Below are positions 44,380 to 55,370 of a DNA stretch of 64,000 bases, piece after piece. A program made the position numbers and the translations under genes. Origin of the DNA: Ramazzottius varieornatus (lineage: Eukaryota; Tardigrada; Eutardigrada; Parachela; Ramazzottiidae). The notes beneath the pieces are model-generated. The model saw only the letters and a program-made list of their open reading frames with translations, did not search any database and had not been told where the DNA came from. Each line of letters starts with the position of its first letter. The stretch's first letter is position 1. The stretch spans positions 5,262,629 through 5,326,628 of the forward strand of contig BDGG01000001.1 in NCBI GenBank assembly GCA_001949185.1, given 5' to 3'.

Positions 44380-45987
44380 TTAAGCTATCTCACACTTCTT
44401 AGCTTTGCGTGCTTTCTTCGGCTCGATGTCTTCCACAGCAATCTTTCTCATCGCAGACGTAAGTGCTTTCGGATTATTTGCGGCAACATTCTCCTCGGTG
44501 GCTTGATTTATTCTGGCCGATCTGATAGCAGCGTCTGATTTCTTCTTGGCGGCCTTCTTGGCTTCTTCATTTTCCAGCTCAGCAACAAACTCATCTTGGC
44601 TTACCATTCCTCCTGACTGAAGATCAAGCTGCCTGTTTCTAACCCGTCGTTGCTTGACTGGTGCATCCTTAAACAACCGCTTCTGCAGTGCATTAGCTAA
44701 GATTTTCCCAGGGGTAATACCTTTCGCTTTCAGAAGAACGATTTTCTGAATTTCCTCCATGTCTTCCATGGAAGCATAATTATAGTTTTCATGCAAGACT
44801 TCAAACAGCTTTTCTCTATCCTTCTTTTTCTGAATTTGAAACTTCCGGCTGATTTTCTCCGGATCATGATGCGCCTTGACAGTCGCACGTATGACCTCGG
44901 GATTGAAAGGGAATAATCCACACTTTTCAAATCCTGACTTCAAACATTCTCCGGCGTTGAAAGCGAATCGTTCGTCGCAACCCTCCACGCGAAACCATAG
45001 CGTCACCAAGTGAGAAAGCGGTGTGTCTGTGGTAACCTGCTCAAACAAAAATGACGTGCCGTTCAGCAAGTGAACAATCTCGGAATGCAAGAATTATTCG
45101 ACATACCATTCCACCAGCCACTACATTACGGGAAGCAAGATAATTATGCCACTTCTTTTTGATGCCTCCGAAAACTGAAACGTCAAATGGTTGAAGATGA
45201 TTCGTTTGTCCAGTCGGGAGGCAGAAGATTTCCACTCTTTTGCCTGTCTCTTTCAAGAACTCTTTGCAGTAGCGAGCCAAGAGAAGCCAGTTCACATGAG
45301 AAAAGTGACCGTCAACAAAGATGACATTCTGAAATTCAAAAAATAATTACCTCTTTTTTAATCAACCTAATATCTTTGTGACGTCACGAAATATATCCGA
45401 TACGAAAGTTTCCAGTGAATTGATGACTAGCTTACTGACGTCATGCACATCAAATTATTTTACCTTTGACTCGGTTATGGCCGGGAAGACCTCTTTCTTT
45501 ATGTGATTTGCAAACAGGACTTGATCCATGTATCCCGAAGAATTAACTGCTTGATAGCACATGTTGAAAGTTCCATCTAGACGTGACTGGACTTGAAGCT
45601 TTCCAGAAAAAAGGGCCAACCCCGCAGCATCACCGAACGGAAGGACGGTGACGTACTCTTTCTCAGTTCCATCAAACTGGGAAGGAATTTGTTTGACCGC
45701 CTTTCTTGCCACAACTCGATCGTACATTCGAGCAGTATCGAACGCGCTTTCATCAAGGTTGCACATTTGCTCAGGTCTTTCAAGAAATCCTTGATCTTTC
45801 AGGATTTGTAGTTTGGCAATGTATTCGTGACAGCGCGTTGTTGTCCATTCTCTATCTTTCTTGCGGTTTGATGCATGGGCAATTCGCAGCGAGAGGTTTT
45901 CATGTCGGGTTAGGAAACGGCAGAAGTATTTGTCGTTGAACGAAGTGTTCGGTAAACCTGCCATGATGATAGATGATAATACATGAA
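44380..45987 (-). CDS. pogo-like DDE transposase, copy 2 (DDE intact, no HTH seen)
   Basis: Exons on the minus strand: 45987-45464, 45328-45107 and 45036-44380, all with GT-AG borders. The three catalytic Asp are present: NLDESAFD, FVDGHFSHV and LQPFDVSVFGG. The C-terminus is basic (KKARKAKKC). Blocks such as RKKDREWT, SQFDGTEKEY and FEKCGLFPF are shared with copy 1 (10.9-13.0 kb), and the 3' UTRs are also similar (GTGGTGCCACCCTA-containing). No pipsqueak/CENP-B HTH exon is found upstream, and terminal repeats were not located. It is either a truncated element or a domesticated transposase fragment. There are no internal stops. Confidence 0.75.
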
Positions 45988-46349
45988 CTGAAATTGTGGT
46001 GAGTGGATACAGAACTAAGCTGAATTTTATCACTGAAAAAATTTACCAAATTTACCATCTTCAGACACCAGACTAATATAATTATACCTTTCGTAAATTC
46101 GGTATCGCGTAATGACGAGACGATCGACGGAACGTTGATATTCGGCCTTCATATACTTTACTGAAACTCGGCTGCACCATTGGACTGGATGCGATTTAAT
46201 GAATCTTTCCTTTCTGAGCGCGATGCTCTCCGCCTCTCGACGCAGAACTTCGCTTCGGTCGCACGCATAAAAGCCAAAACCCCCTTTTCCAACGGAAAAA
46301 GGAGGGACTACTCTAGAGCCACCCGTTATGGATTGTTTTCCCTTTTTGG

Positions 46350-46778
46350 TCATGAGCAAAGTTGCGCTAGGACTCCCATATTCCCGGTAGAAGACGAACA
46401 TTGCGTCGTTCTTCGCAGTTCACTACGTTGGAGAGGTGGTTCTGATTGCAAACTCGTCATTTTTTCCCTAGATCTGGCTGAAGTGCACACCTGAAAAACC
46501 ACGTATGTAATGTGAGCAAATCGAATAGTAACAGACATGCTAAGTTGCGTGCCGACCCTACTTACGATCACAAGTTTTTTTGACTGCAGTTTGCAGCTCG
46601 TTTTCCCATAGCCGATCTGTACATATTCCAGGATATTGAGAACACCATGATCAACCGATATTTGTTCGCAAATAACACCGGGAAGTACATAGACGTGCTT
46701 CAGGACTTGGTGTATAACTAAAAGCATGCCCTGCATCGAACGATACGGATAGTACCGGTGGAGAAAAGACCACGACAT
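46350..46778 (-). CDS. Unrecognised two-exon gene
   Basis: Exon 46778-46566 (start MSWSFLHRYYPYRSMQGMLL, hydrophobic centre VYVLPGVICEQISV) is joined by a clean GT-AG intron to 46490-46350, in phase, giving about 117 aa. An overlapping frame, 46401-46030 (FGFYACDRSEVLRREAESI), could be the true continuation after a frame break, or a second gene. I recognise no family. It may be a host gene disrupted by the neighbouring transposon. Confidence 0.35.
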   Translation of the reverse strand: MSWSFLHRYYPYRSMQGMLLVIHQVLKHVYVLPGVICEQISVDHGVLNILEYVQIGYGKTSCKLQSKKLVIVSRVGTQLSMSVTIRFAHITYVVFQVCTSARSREKMTSLQSEPPLQRSELRRTTQCSSSTGNMGVLAQLCS

Positions 46779-48600
46779 ACGTAAAAATTACTGACCGAGG
46801 TTTCGCCAGCCTTGGTCGACCATGAACCAGCTGTACAACCGAAATATCTCGTGGGTTCGTCAGGCCGAGTGATGCTGACCGGTTTAAACTTTCAGAAAGC
46901 TTATTTCGGTACTTAATCGGGTAACATCTACCACGTTGATCATACTTTACCGGACCGGCAACCTCTACGGTATCGGTTGGTTGAAGTGGCGACGGGAAAA
47001 CGGTGAAAGGTCTGTATTATCAGGCAGAGTTAATGGCAGGCGACAATAATGCAGTATCACGCATGGACAGAGTCCTCTGTGGTTATAGCCCAATCCCTAA
47101 TTACAAAAATTTTGACAGCGACTTCCGTATCGCTTAGACGTGGTGCAAAACATACCCTGTGGCATTCGCGCGAAATAGTCTTTCCCGGGGAATTGAAAGC
47201 AGCCATTCAAGAGCTCAATCAAGTAACTGCACTTTGCATGATGCAGTACGAGAAGAAAATGTAAAATTTCCCAGTCAGAGCCAGGCGAATCGTACGGCCA
47301 GCCAACAACATCACATTCAAACGGCTGTGCTCAGCCGTATCGTTCATCTACCTGAATTTACGGACTTTATGTTTGCTTCTCGCATTTCTGATCCCTCTTC
47401 GACTTTCTCGCCGACGGTGATCGATGTTCCAGTGCGAAGCACCTGCGACAAACTTGCTCTGGATATCGAAGGTGAGCTGTATCACAAGCTGCATTCGGAA
47501 AAGGACCCAAGCCGAACTATCCTGAACTGGGCATCTTTTCGACGAAAAGAGGTGAGGAATATCGACAAGAATCCTCGTTTATGCTTTGTCAAGAATCTTG
47601 CTTGGAAAATCGTTCGCTGCTTTCTTTAAGGTCAGATGTATACTAGTCTCACAGTAGACGTCAGACTGTTGCTCTAATCACTTATCGCCGGAAAAGCTGT
47701 GGGTGCCGCCGTGCCGGAGCTGGGCTGCTCAAGCAGAAGAAGCACAACAACGCGTCTCCTTCCACCTTCGACAACACTCGCGCCATTGAAGCTGATAGCA
47801 ATACTGGACCCAAGGGAGGCCTCGCGGGATTGATGAGCATGTTTGGTGTTCAGGTAAGCTTGGCTAACATTTCCTACCCGCTTGGCAGAGGACAAATACT
47901 GGTATAAGTTTCAAATGGGAGCTCGGCAGACAATTCGACAAGACCGATTTTCAAACGGCGCACGCTCCCGGCCATTGGAACAGACAACATGCGCCACTTG
48001 GGGAAAACCATCTTGTCGAATTGGCTCACCGAGCTCGCAAACTGCTCCGAAGATCGCAACAATCTTGCCGCAACAGCCAGGATACCTTTTTATCCGCTGC
48101 TCAAAATTAGTAGCCGAGAAGGCCCATGCACTAAATTGCTCTTTCGCAGGTGATTGTGGAGTATACTCCTAACAGCCAAGAGGATGGAAAGTCTACCGAT
48201 GGAGACGCTGCTTTATACTATTACTGTACGTTAATACCTGAACGTTTCTTGATGAAACGATAGAAGATACATATTATGGATTGTAATGCGTTACTGTGCA
48301 CAGTTCTTGCGTTTTACAGAATAACAAAAAGGGACTTATTTGCTTGTTCTGTCGTGATGTCAAGAATGACAGCTGGGAAGGACGAGACGCTGAGATGGTG
48401 TAAAGCCTTCCACGGGCTAGACAAGAACCCTACAAGGTCGGTCGATGAAGAAGGAATTAGGATCAAAAGGGAACTGACTGGGGATAGTTTTCTTTATTAG
48501 TAATGCTAGGTCCCAAGAGAAGGAAAGGAAAAAAGGAGTCCCGACTGTTAATGACCAGTCGGTTTATATACTTTGACAGCGAAGCAGAAGGAAAGAGAAA
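46779..48600. other. Region of unsupported ORFs
   Basis: The plus-strand ORF 47159-47629 and a spliced-looking stretch 47690-47840 (GLAGLMSMFGVQ before a GTAAGC donor) have protein-like composition but no recognisable family. No repeats or RNA genes are seen. Confidence 0.25.
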
Positions 48601-48986
48601 GTTCTAGAAGTACGTGAAGTGTTCGTGCTGATTCAGCACGAGTGCTTCATTGCCGAGGTAAGCTCTTTACAGAGCCTCCTCGCTGATCCTACGCATCCTC
48701 GCGTAGTGCTCCATCGACCTGTTATTCTCAAGTATTTCCTTGCTGGCTGCGGTTTGGCCTGCGGTCGATGTTGGGTTGTCTTGAGTGTGGACGATGTAAT
48801 GGCCCACCTGCGTGAAGTGGTTGTGGGTGTTTGCGGTTTTTGCGATTCGGCTTGCGGTCAATGTGCAGATGGCTTGAGTTTGGACTGCGGAATTGCTCAC
48901 TCGTGTAAAGCGGCTTGCGGACTTGCCGTTTCTCGGTATAAATGCTCCGTGCTGTTATCACTGTCATTCAGTTGGTATTGCTTTGG

Positions 48987-49590
48987 ATGTGTTATGGATA
49001 TCGATTCGGAGGTGGAATGTGTCAGCGACGGGGAACACGAGGAGGATGATCAACGTGAGCGCGAGGAGGTCCGACCCTCTGGATGTGTAAGTTTCCGGAC
49101 CATTTTTTGCTTGTTTCCTTTTGTGGTAAGTTCAGGATTGCTGCGTTGTAAACTGGCAGCATTGTTGGCATTGGATCGGACACGCTTTTCCAGCCGGACG
49201 GCGCGGTCATTGTGCACCGTACCCGAGACTTTGGTGTGGCACTACGACTGAGTAGGCGAATGGAAGCCGAAAATATGGAACGGCGGGCAACGCAACGAGA
49301 GGCACTATATGCGGTAGCCCGTGACGCTCTTCGTTGCGTGAGTGATTTTGAATCCAGTTTGCTGTATATGAATGGTAATGTTATGATGGCCTGTGGATGA
49401 GCTTTCTCGTTTTCTTCAGGTACCCGTGTATTCGGGTTCCCTTGATTTTCCATCGTGGGAGTTCTTTCCGGCGTATTGTGGGGTGCTTGGTGCGTTCCCC
49501 TTCACGGAGCTGGACTTGTTGAAACTTCTGCCATGTCTTCTGGAGGGAAGGGCGGCGAATCACTTGAATGCCCAATCTGAGATCATGCCG
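48987..49590 (+). CDS. Gag-like spliced gene fragment
   Basis: Likely exons: about 48993-49086 (MDIDSEVECVSDGEHEEDDQ, acidic), about 49201-49337 (VALRLSRRMEAENMERRA) and about 49422-49570. The last exon reads VPVYSGSLDFPSWEFFPAY followed by LLKLLPCLLEGRAANHL, the pattern of retroelement Gag capsid domains (FxGxxDFxxW ... LLxxLxGxA). It could be ORF1 of the LINE that follows at 50.1 kb, or a Gag-derived host gene. The joins are approximate. Confidence 0.35.
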
Positions 49591-50162
49591 TTCATATTCG
49601 TGGGTTTGTTTGAGGTGCCTGCGGTCAAGCCTGGTGTGGGGAATGTCTGCAGGTCTGCATGGACCGGGACGACGTGGAGCGATGGATGTAGTATCTCGTC
49701 GAACCTCCGGATTGGATGGATTTGGGGCCTTTCATGGACATAATCGGCAGCTTTGATGAGCAAGGAATGCTGGTAAACAATAATTTGTTCGAGTACTAAC
49801 GGGAACGTTTCTGACTAAATCGTCTTGTTCGATCTGAATGCGACCTTCCCGGGATGGACCTCAAGTACATGTTTATCCTGAGCTGCCTCGACAGACTGGT
49901 GTGGAAGACAACCGAGTAAGTCAAGAATAGTGTACTGGTTTGCCTTTCTAGTATGGAAGCCGGGCGATCGAAATGTCACGATCACCATACCAAATGGCGC
50001 ATGTTTTCATGGTTATTGGCTGCAGAGGTGCGCGACTCAGGACGACAATAAAATCATACAGCCAACTACTTCGCAACTTCACGTGTATCTTTCTTTTTGA
50101 GACTCCTCTGTACTTTACCCTTGCACCATGCCTCTTATTAAGTTTACAGGTGAGATCGGGAA

Positions 50163-50544
50163 GAAGCTGACTCTCCTGTACGGGAACGTGAATGGCATAC
50201 GAAGCAAGAGCGAGGAGACAGCGATGGATGGAGGAAAGGAATGCGGATATCGTCGCTTTGGTAGAAACTTTTGCAGATGAGTCTACGGCTGATTGTCTTA
50301 TTGCCGACTTGGATCAGTACAACCTCTTCAGGAAAGACCGACAAAGATGTCTGAAGGAGAATGGAGTGGGAGTTGCCATTGCCATCAAGAACGGCCTACA
50401 ATCGCTGAGGATGACAAGCCTCGAAGTGGATGGATTGGAAGTTTATGGATAAAGCTGGTTTGTCTCCGCCTGAATGTCCTGGTAGGAGTAGTATATGCGC
50501 CAAGCTACGATACGGATGTCCATCCCATCGATTCCCATTCCTGA
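50163..50544 (+). pseudogene. LINE endonuclease remnant (copy 2)
   Basis: The start YGNVNGIRSKSEE is followed, after a frame change, by NADIVALVETFADES (catalytic Glu) and NGVGVAIAIKNG, then in a third frame by VLVGVVYAPSYDTD. The GDFN and SDH motifs are missing: the frame jumps to the linker at about 50545. Confidence 0.7.
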
Positions 50545-50645
50545 TGAAGAAGAAAAGTACATCGTTGATCCCCAAGACAAAGCTGAGTTCATTAGTCTAG
50601 ATTTCGCCAAAGTCCATACTGCCTGTACACAGCACTGCCTGCCAA

Positions 50646-52283
50646 GTGAGACCGTTCATAGTGCGCCGATTCACGTTGAACCTCCAGAGACACTCCACTG
50701 CCCGCCACTGCAGTTCACCTCTTTGTCCATCCTGGAGCAACTGCAATGGCTCGACATGTCGAAAGCTTGTGGCTCATTCCTCATTACCAACCGTCTGCTT
50801 AAGATCGCAGAAACGACCATCCTGTACCCTCTGTCAAGACTTTCAGCCTTATCATCAGCAAGAGACAGTATCCAACAGCATGGAAGCAACTTTCCGGCCC
50901 ATTTCCCTTCTGATGCCGCTCTCAAAGCTATTCGAAAAGTTCGTTGCCGTCCACCTGAATACCTTTCTTTATTCTAACCATCTTCTTTCAGATAGCCAGT
51001 TCGGTTTCCGCAGGCAAAGATCGACCGAAATGCAGTTGCTTCTTATGGCCCACCAATATTCCCAAGTGCTCCTACAAAGAGAAGAAGTCGACGCCGTTCT
51101 TCTGGATTGTTCCAAAGCCTTTGACAAGCTTCCACATTCGACCATCGTACGCAGCCTGGCAAGCCATGGTGTGACCGGAGAACTGAACGACTTGCCGTCC
51201 GATTACCTCCGAGGAAGAAGCCAAAGAGTTGTAGTGGAGGGGTACTTTTCTTCGGAGCAGCCAGTGCCATCGGGTGTCCCTCAAGGATCCATCCTTGGAC
51301 CTTTGCGGTTTGTCGTCGCCGTGAACAACCTCGCAAGTAAGCTCAAGTTACCTGTGATGCAATATGCTGACGGTATAGTCTTATGGCGAACTGTCAAGAG
51401 CGATGAAGACTGCACAGCTCTTCAAGAAGATCTGCAACGTCTGGAAAACTGGTATGAAGAAAATGGCCTCAAGCTCAATCGGGAAACGTCTCAACATCTC
51501 CGAGTGTCCAACAAGATAATGAAGGTGGCAGTTCCTAGCGGCAGCTACGCTATCGACAGCAAGCAGACCAACACGGTAAGCGGGGCAAAGTGTCTTTGTG
51601 TTATGTTCTCGAGCAAGATGGATTGGACAGGACAAGTGGCCAAGGTGACGAAGAAGTGTCGACAGCGCTTTTACGCGATCAGCGGCTTTTTCCCCAAGCG
51701 ACATGGTGCAGTGAAGCAGCTTCTTTACAACAGCCTGGTAAGATCGGTGGTGGACTACGCTTCTTCGTGTTGGTTTTCAGCAACGAAGGGTCTCCAGAAG
51801 CAGCTGGAATCAATCCAGAAAATATTCCTGCTTAGTATCCGTCTGAGCCCAGCAGACAAGAACAGTCATGACACGGACTTCCGGCAGTACCATCAGCACC
51901 TTCGGGAAGTCGGATGGAGACCTCTCTGGCAGCAAAGATGTGAGCTCATTATGGTCAATGCCTTCAGGATTTGGAACGGTAACTTCGCCCACGGTGACAG
52001 GCTGATGAAAGTTGGGGGGACCGGCCAGAACATGCGGACAAGAATCCAGTTAAAGATCTTCATGATGTCTCCTGTGTCGGTGGCGCCCCCTTCCTTCAAG
52101 ATGCTTGACTCGACCGTTAGCTCTTTTGCTTACATCGTAGAAGCTTTTCTGAAAGATCCCCTTTTTACTCCATCTTCTGTGGATTTGAGTAGTCTATGTA
52201 GCTTCAAAAGATATCTTGATGGTCTGAATTTTTCGAATTTTAGTTGGTGCAAAAAGAATCTCGATGAGCACTTGTTAACTTGA
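50646..52283 (+). pseudogene. LINE reverse transcriptase with YADG active site (copy 2)
   Basis: A 545-aa open frame. Motifs in order: FRPISLLMPLSKLFEKFV, DSQFGFRRQRSTEMQL, VLLDCSKAFDKLPHS (first Asp), SGVPQGSILGPLRF, then MQYADGIVLW where the YADD pair reads YADG, so the second catalytic Asp is lost. Downstream are LKLNRETSQ, thumb and a C-terminal domain. The first 90 residues are in a different frame from the linker ORF 50495-50977. It is long and stop-free despite the active-site loss, hence recently inactivated. Confidence 0.85.
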
Positions 52284-52394
52284 ATCAACTTGTTTTTTAT
52301 ACGTTTGCCTTTGCATCCCTTTTTCTCCGGCGCTCTTGCTACTATTTTTCAAATTTGATCCGCGAGCGCGAAGCCTGGCTTTGCATAGGGCAAA

Positions 52395-52417
52395 TAAAGG
52401 TTATTATTATTATTATA
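52395..52417. repeat. (TTA)n microsatellite tail of LINE copy 2
   Basis: GGTTATTATTATTATTATAT directly after AATAAA marks the 3' end of the LINE. Confidence 0.8.
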
Positions 52418-52464
52418 TCACGTTTTGATTGCCTAGCTCGTGTATTTTTTATTGGCTGACGGTT

Positions 52465-53031
52465 ATGTCTGATGTGATTATCAGGGAAATTTCTGCACCA
52501 GTCCTTGGTGAGACTTTCCACAGCCTGATGGTGGACGAAGCTTGGGAAGTCATTCAGATCCAGAGCATGACCGAGTTTCTGGAAAAATATGGGGTGTACT
52601 CCGGAGTTGCTGCCGTATTCTGTCTCCCTGTCAAAGCCACTAAGCCGCTTCATCTTCTACCAACGAAGTACGTGGAGACGTCTTCCATGGAGAAATGGGT
52701 TAACGCGCGGAATATTCAGGATTATGTTAACGCCTTTGTGAAACCTTTCCTCCTTCAAGGAAAGGAAAACCTCGAGGTAGTAAAACCTAATACAAGTTTT
52801 ATGAATCAAATTACAGCTGATTTTTTAAACGCAGATTTGGTTTTGGTAACAAACATCTTATCTGTAGAGAAAGTTTCTGTTCTGCAGGTCGTACGAGAAG
52901 TGCTGTTGGCGGTTGGACTTCCGTTTCTGAATGCTAAGCTGGCCAGTGTGGGCGCGGGTGGACGACTGTGGAGCGAGCGTGATGTTGAGGAAAGCATCCG
53001 CAAGACGGTGGATGTTGAAATGAAACGGTAA
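52465..53031 (+). CDS. Unrecognised 188-aa protein
   Basis: An uninterrupted ORF from ATG 52465. It is a mixed alpha/beta-like protein with no signal peptide or membrane segment (EISAPVLGETFHSLMVDEAW; LVLVTNILSVEKVSVLQVVR; LWSERDVEESIRKTVD near the end). It starts 48 bp after the LINE tail and ends 0.6 kb before element B. No family recognised. Its intactness amid dead elements suggests either a host gene or a gene of the neighbouring virus-like element. Confidence 0.45.
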   Translation: MSDVIIREISAPVLGETFHSLMVDEAWEVIQIQSMTEFLEKYGVYSGVAAVFCLPVKATKPLHLLPTKYVETSSMEKWVNARNIQDYVNAFVKPFLLQGKENLEVVKPNTSFMNQITADFLNADLVLVTNILSVEKVSVLQVVREVLLAVGLPFLNAKLASVGAGGRLWSERDVEESIRKTVDVEMKR

Positions 53032-53172
53032 TCGAATATCCAGCTTGTCAGGAGTGTACTCCGGCAACTAGATTATCGATATAACTTTGTTATTCGTTCT
53101 AGTAATTTAGTGAGTGGAATGCTACCTTGACCAGCTGCAAATCCCTGCTGGCTTTGTCTTCGAACTTCCGCC

Positions 53173-53530
53173 ATGGTTCCTTATGATGATCTTGACATTC
53201 ACCTAGCGATGATTCACGATGTGAGTCATGTTATTTTCTTTTGTCCGCATATCGGACGTAGTCGGACAAACTTGGGCAGATCGCACTTTCAAGTATCTGG
53301 AAAGTCGAATGCTACGGCGATACATGCAGGAGAATTTCCTACATCGTTTTCTTATCCCTGAGAGAAGTTATAACTATATCATGGGTGGAGACACAATCGA
53401 AAATACTGCTCACTACTATCTACTGAAAGAGACCCCTCAGAAGATCGAAAAGCTGAGCGAAGAAAGTTATTGGGGTGAACCCCTTATGTCGAGTTGGTTT
53501 AGACAAGGGGACGATTTCTTTCCCAGTTAA
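53173..53530 (+). CDS. Unrecognised small gene, possibly spliced
   Basis: ATG 53173 opens MVPYDDLDIHLAMIHD, followed by a GTGAGT donor. The second part, 53258-53530, is in another frame (GQTWADRTFKYLESRMLRRY, NYIMGGDTIENTAHYYL) and ends at TAA 53530. A matching acceptor that keeps the phase is not found, so either the intron is unusual or a frame break exists. No family recognised; it lies just outside the element B repeat. Confidence 0.35.
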
Positions 53531-53727
53531 AATGCAGCGAGACGAGGAGATCGAGCAGCATACGTGGCCAGATAGCGGGTAATTACCCCGCGCCATTTTG
53601 TACCCTATAATTAAATCGGGGAAGTTGTTGGAGGGTATTTAGTGCGCCTGTGCTGGAGTGAGAAGTCGATTTCTCAGATTGACTCAAACCTACCTTTTAC
53701 GCTGCTGTTAGCTTGAGCTCTCTCTGT

Positions 53728-53960
53728 CTCTGTAGCTGGTGGACAAGGGACGTTTCAGCGACCGAACAAAAAATCATGGACGCAAATCAAGTTGCGTCCA
53801 CTAAACAATTTCGCCATACCCGGGTTTTGACCGAGCTGTTACAGAGTTACTCGTTGGCTGCGGCAGTCGCTCGGTGTTTATAATCCAAGTTATTTGATCA
53901 TTTCAGTCTCTTGTGTTTCGGTAAACTTTACAGACTTCTTTACGTGCCCGTGTCCAGGAT
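53728..53960 (+). repeat. Left terminal inverted repeat of element B
   Basis: Identical to the inverse of 63768-64000 except for two compensating single-base indels in homopolymers (A6/A5 near 53768 and T4/T5 near 53825). It contains an internal stem (GGACGCAA ... TTGCGTCC, 53779-53800). Confidence 0.95.
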
Positions 53961-53974
53961 TTTGAGGTGCATCT

Positions 53975-54486
53975 TCACGCACCTGCATACGAACAATGTG
54001 CAAGTGTGTCTGTGACCATTTGCATTATTTTTGTCCTGGACTTTCTTCTGATTTTCTTGTTTTTCTGGACGTCCTTTTCTGCTTTGACGTAGCGTGGGCT
54101 GCTTGTTAGCCTGTAGACGTGGACAACAGGCCTCTTGGAGTACGTTCTGAGCTTCCTGGAGAAAGCTGACCGCTGGCTATCGAGGAAACTGCTGACCAGT
54201 GCAGTCACCGTACTACGATATTCCATTCAACTTTACCGTCTTCTTTGATGCTTCCAAGATTTGCTCTAACTTCCACAAGCTGCTCAAAGCTTCTACTAAG
54301 TCTACTGCACGGAATCCGGGTCGGTGGTGGATGTCTGACGGTGGATAAGTCATCCATCGAGGTGAGAGTGTTCACTTCGATAATTTTTCCGTGTCGCGCA
54401 GTGACATGAGCTTTGTTCCGGAAATATGCGCGAGTTGATCGGGGCTGACCAATTGTCGTTTGCTGTACCCACTCAGAGCGGCGCAC
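53975..54486 (-). CDS. Basic protein of unknown function at left end of element B
   Basis: The minus-strand ATG at 54486 opens MRRSEWVQQTTIGQPRSTR ... SRSFEQLVEVRANLGS. The frame ends near 54205, where an overlapping frame continues (STVTALVSSFLDSQRSAFSR) with a very basic tail (KNKKIRRKSRTK) to 53975. Either a frame break or a splice separates the halves. It is divergent from the LRR gene at 54576 with about 90 bp between starts, including TATACAGCGATATA, so a shared promoter is likely. No domain recognised. Confidence 0.35.
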
Positions 54487-54575
54487 TTTATACAGCGATA
54501 TACTGATATGGTGCGCGAGTTTCGAACAAGTGTTTGCTTGCTTTTAGTTGCAGGTTGTCACGTTCCGAATCCAAG

Positions 54576-55370
54576 ATGCTGCTACTGTACGCTCTGTTGT
54601 TGATGTTCTTCGCTGGAACCGAACAGGCCTGTCCGCTTAAGTGTTCCTGTCAACTGGAGGCGGTGATTGACTGCCGTGACATGGCCTTGACAAGCTTGGG
54701 CGGGAAGGATGGAGTGATTGACGGGAGTATCCGAACGGTAAGTTTGCGAACTGACCTGACCTGACTTGACATACGTGACATGACACCCAAAATTGTAATG
54801 TTTCCAACTTTAAAGTTCTCACTGGATAAAGTTGGATGGTATGGGGTGACCAACCATTTACAGATGTTCACAATGTGTATTTTAAATTCCAATAGTTGTA
54901 ATTATTTTCAGATCCTGGCTTCTGACAACTCGATTCGCCACGTGAACGTGTCTTTGCTGTTGATGTCCTACCCGAAATTGAAGCTGCTAGTTCTAACTAA
55001 CAATGCCGACCTGGAGTGTCCATCGCAGCAGCCGGAAGTTGCCATTGTGGGATGCTTGTACAGTAGCACCAATGTCGCTCAAACTACAACCGCCGCACCA
55101 ACAACTCGCTCAACCACCTCCATCAAGACTAATGCCATAATTCCATACATCAATGAAAGCGGTGTGGATAATGTCAGCCAAGCCTCCGAAGCTCCTCAAG
55201 GTATTCTTCGTTTTCTCAAACGTTTCTAAATATTGTCGATTTGGTTGTCTGTAATTGTAGATCCAGCGTGGAAGGTCGCAGTGTATGTGGCAGTGAAAGT
55301 TGTGGCAAGCGTGATCGTTGTTGCGGCTTTGCGTAATTCGCTTTTGTTTACAGATGCTTCTGACGTTTGA
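54576..55370 (+). CDS. LRR-type single-pass membrane protein, left copy (element B)
   Basis: Three exons (54576-54737, 54912-55200, 55261-55370; GT-AG, in phase), 186 aa. Signal peptide MLLLYALLLMFFAGTEQA; then a cysteine cap CPLKCSCQLEAVIDC, which is the LRRNT motif; one recognisable leucine-rich repeat (SYPKLKLLVLTNNADLEC); a Thr-rich stalk (TTTAAPTTRSTTS) likely O-glycosylated; and a transmembrane helix (VAVYVAVKVVASVIVVAAL) with a short tail. This predicts a type I membrane protein with its LRR outside. A homologue sits at the opposite end of the element (63769-63275) with the same layout. The role is inferred: cell-surface or virion-envelope recognition. Its introns contrast with the intronless right copy. 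Confidence 0.7.

Larger units (their letters stand above)
50150..52417 (+). mobile_element. Non-LTR retrotransposon (LINE), copy 2
   Basis: Endonuclease remnants (50150-50540) are followed, after an internal deletion, by linker and reverse transcriptase (50560-52283), a short 3' UTR with AATAAAGG, and a (TTA)n/(ATT)n tail at 52395-52417. It is on the plus strand, opposite to copy 1. The sequence is clearly different from copy 1 and belongs to another LINE family. Confidence 0.8.

Noticed and set aside
48619-48990. Long Cys/Gly-rich open frame (GLACGRCWVVLS...)
   Set aside because: The Cys-rich pattern arises from an imperfect TGCGGTTTGxxTGCGGTC-type repeat in DNA; no conserved domain and antisense frames are equally open.
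53776-53883. Small ORF inside the left TIR (starting MDANQVASTK)
   Set aside because: In the right TIR a one-base difference in a T run changes the frame, and the internal copy diverges after ten codons, so it is not conserved as protein.
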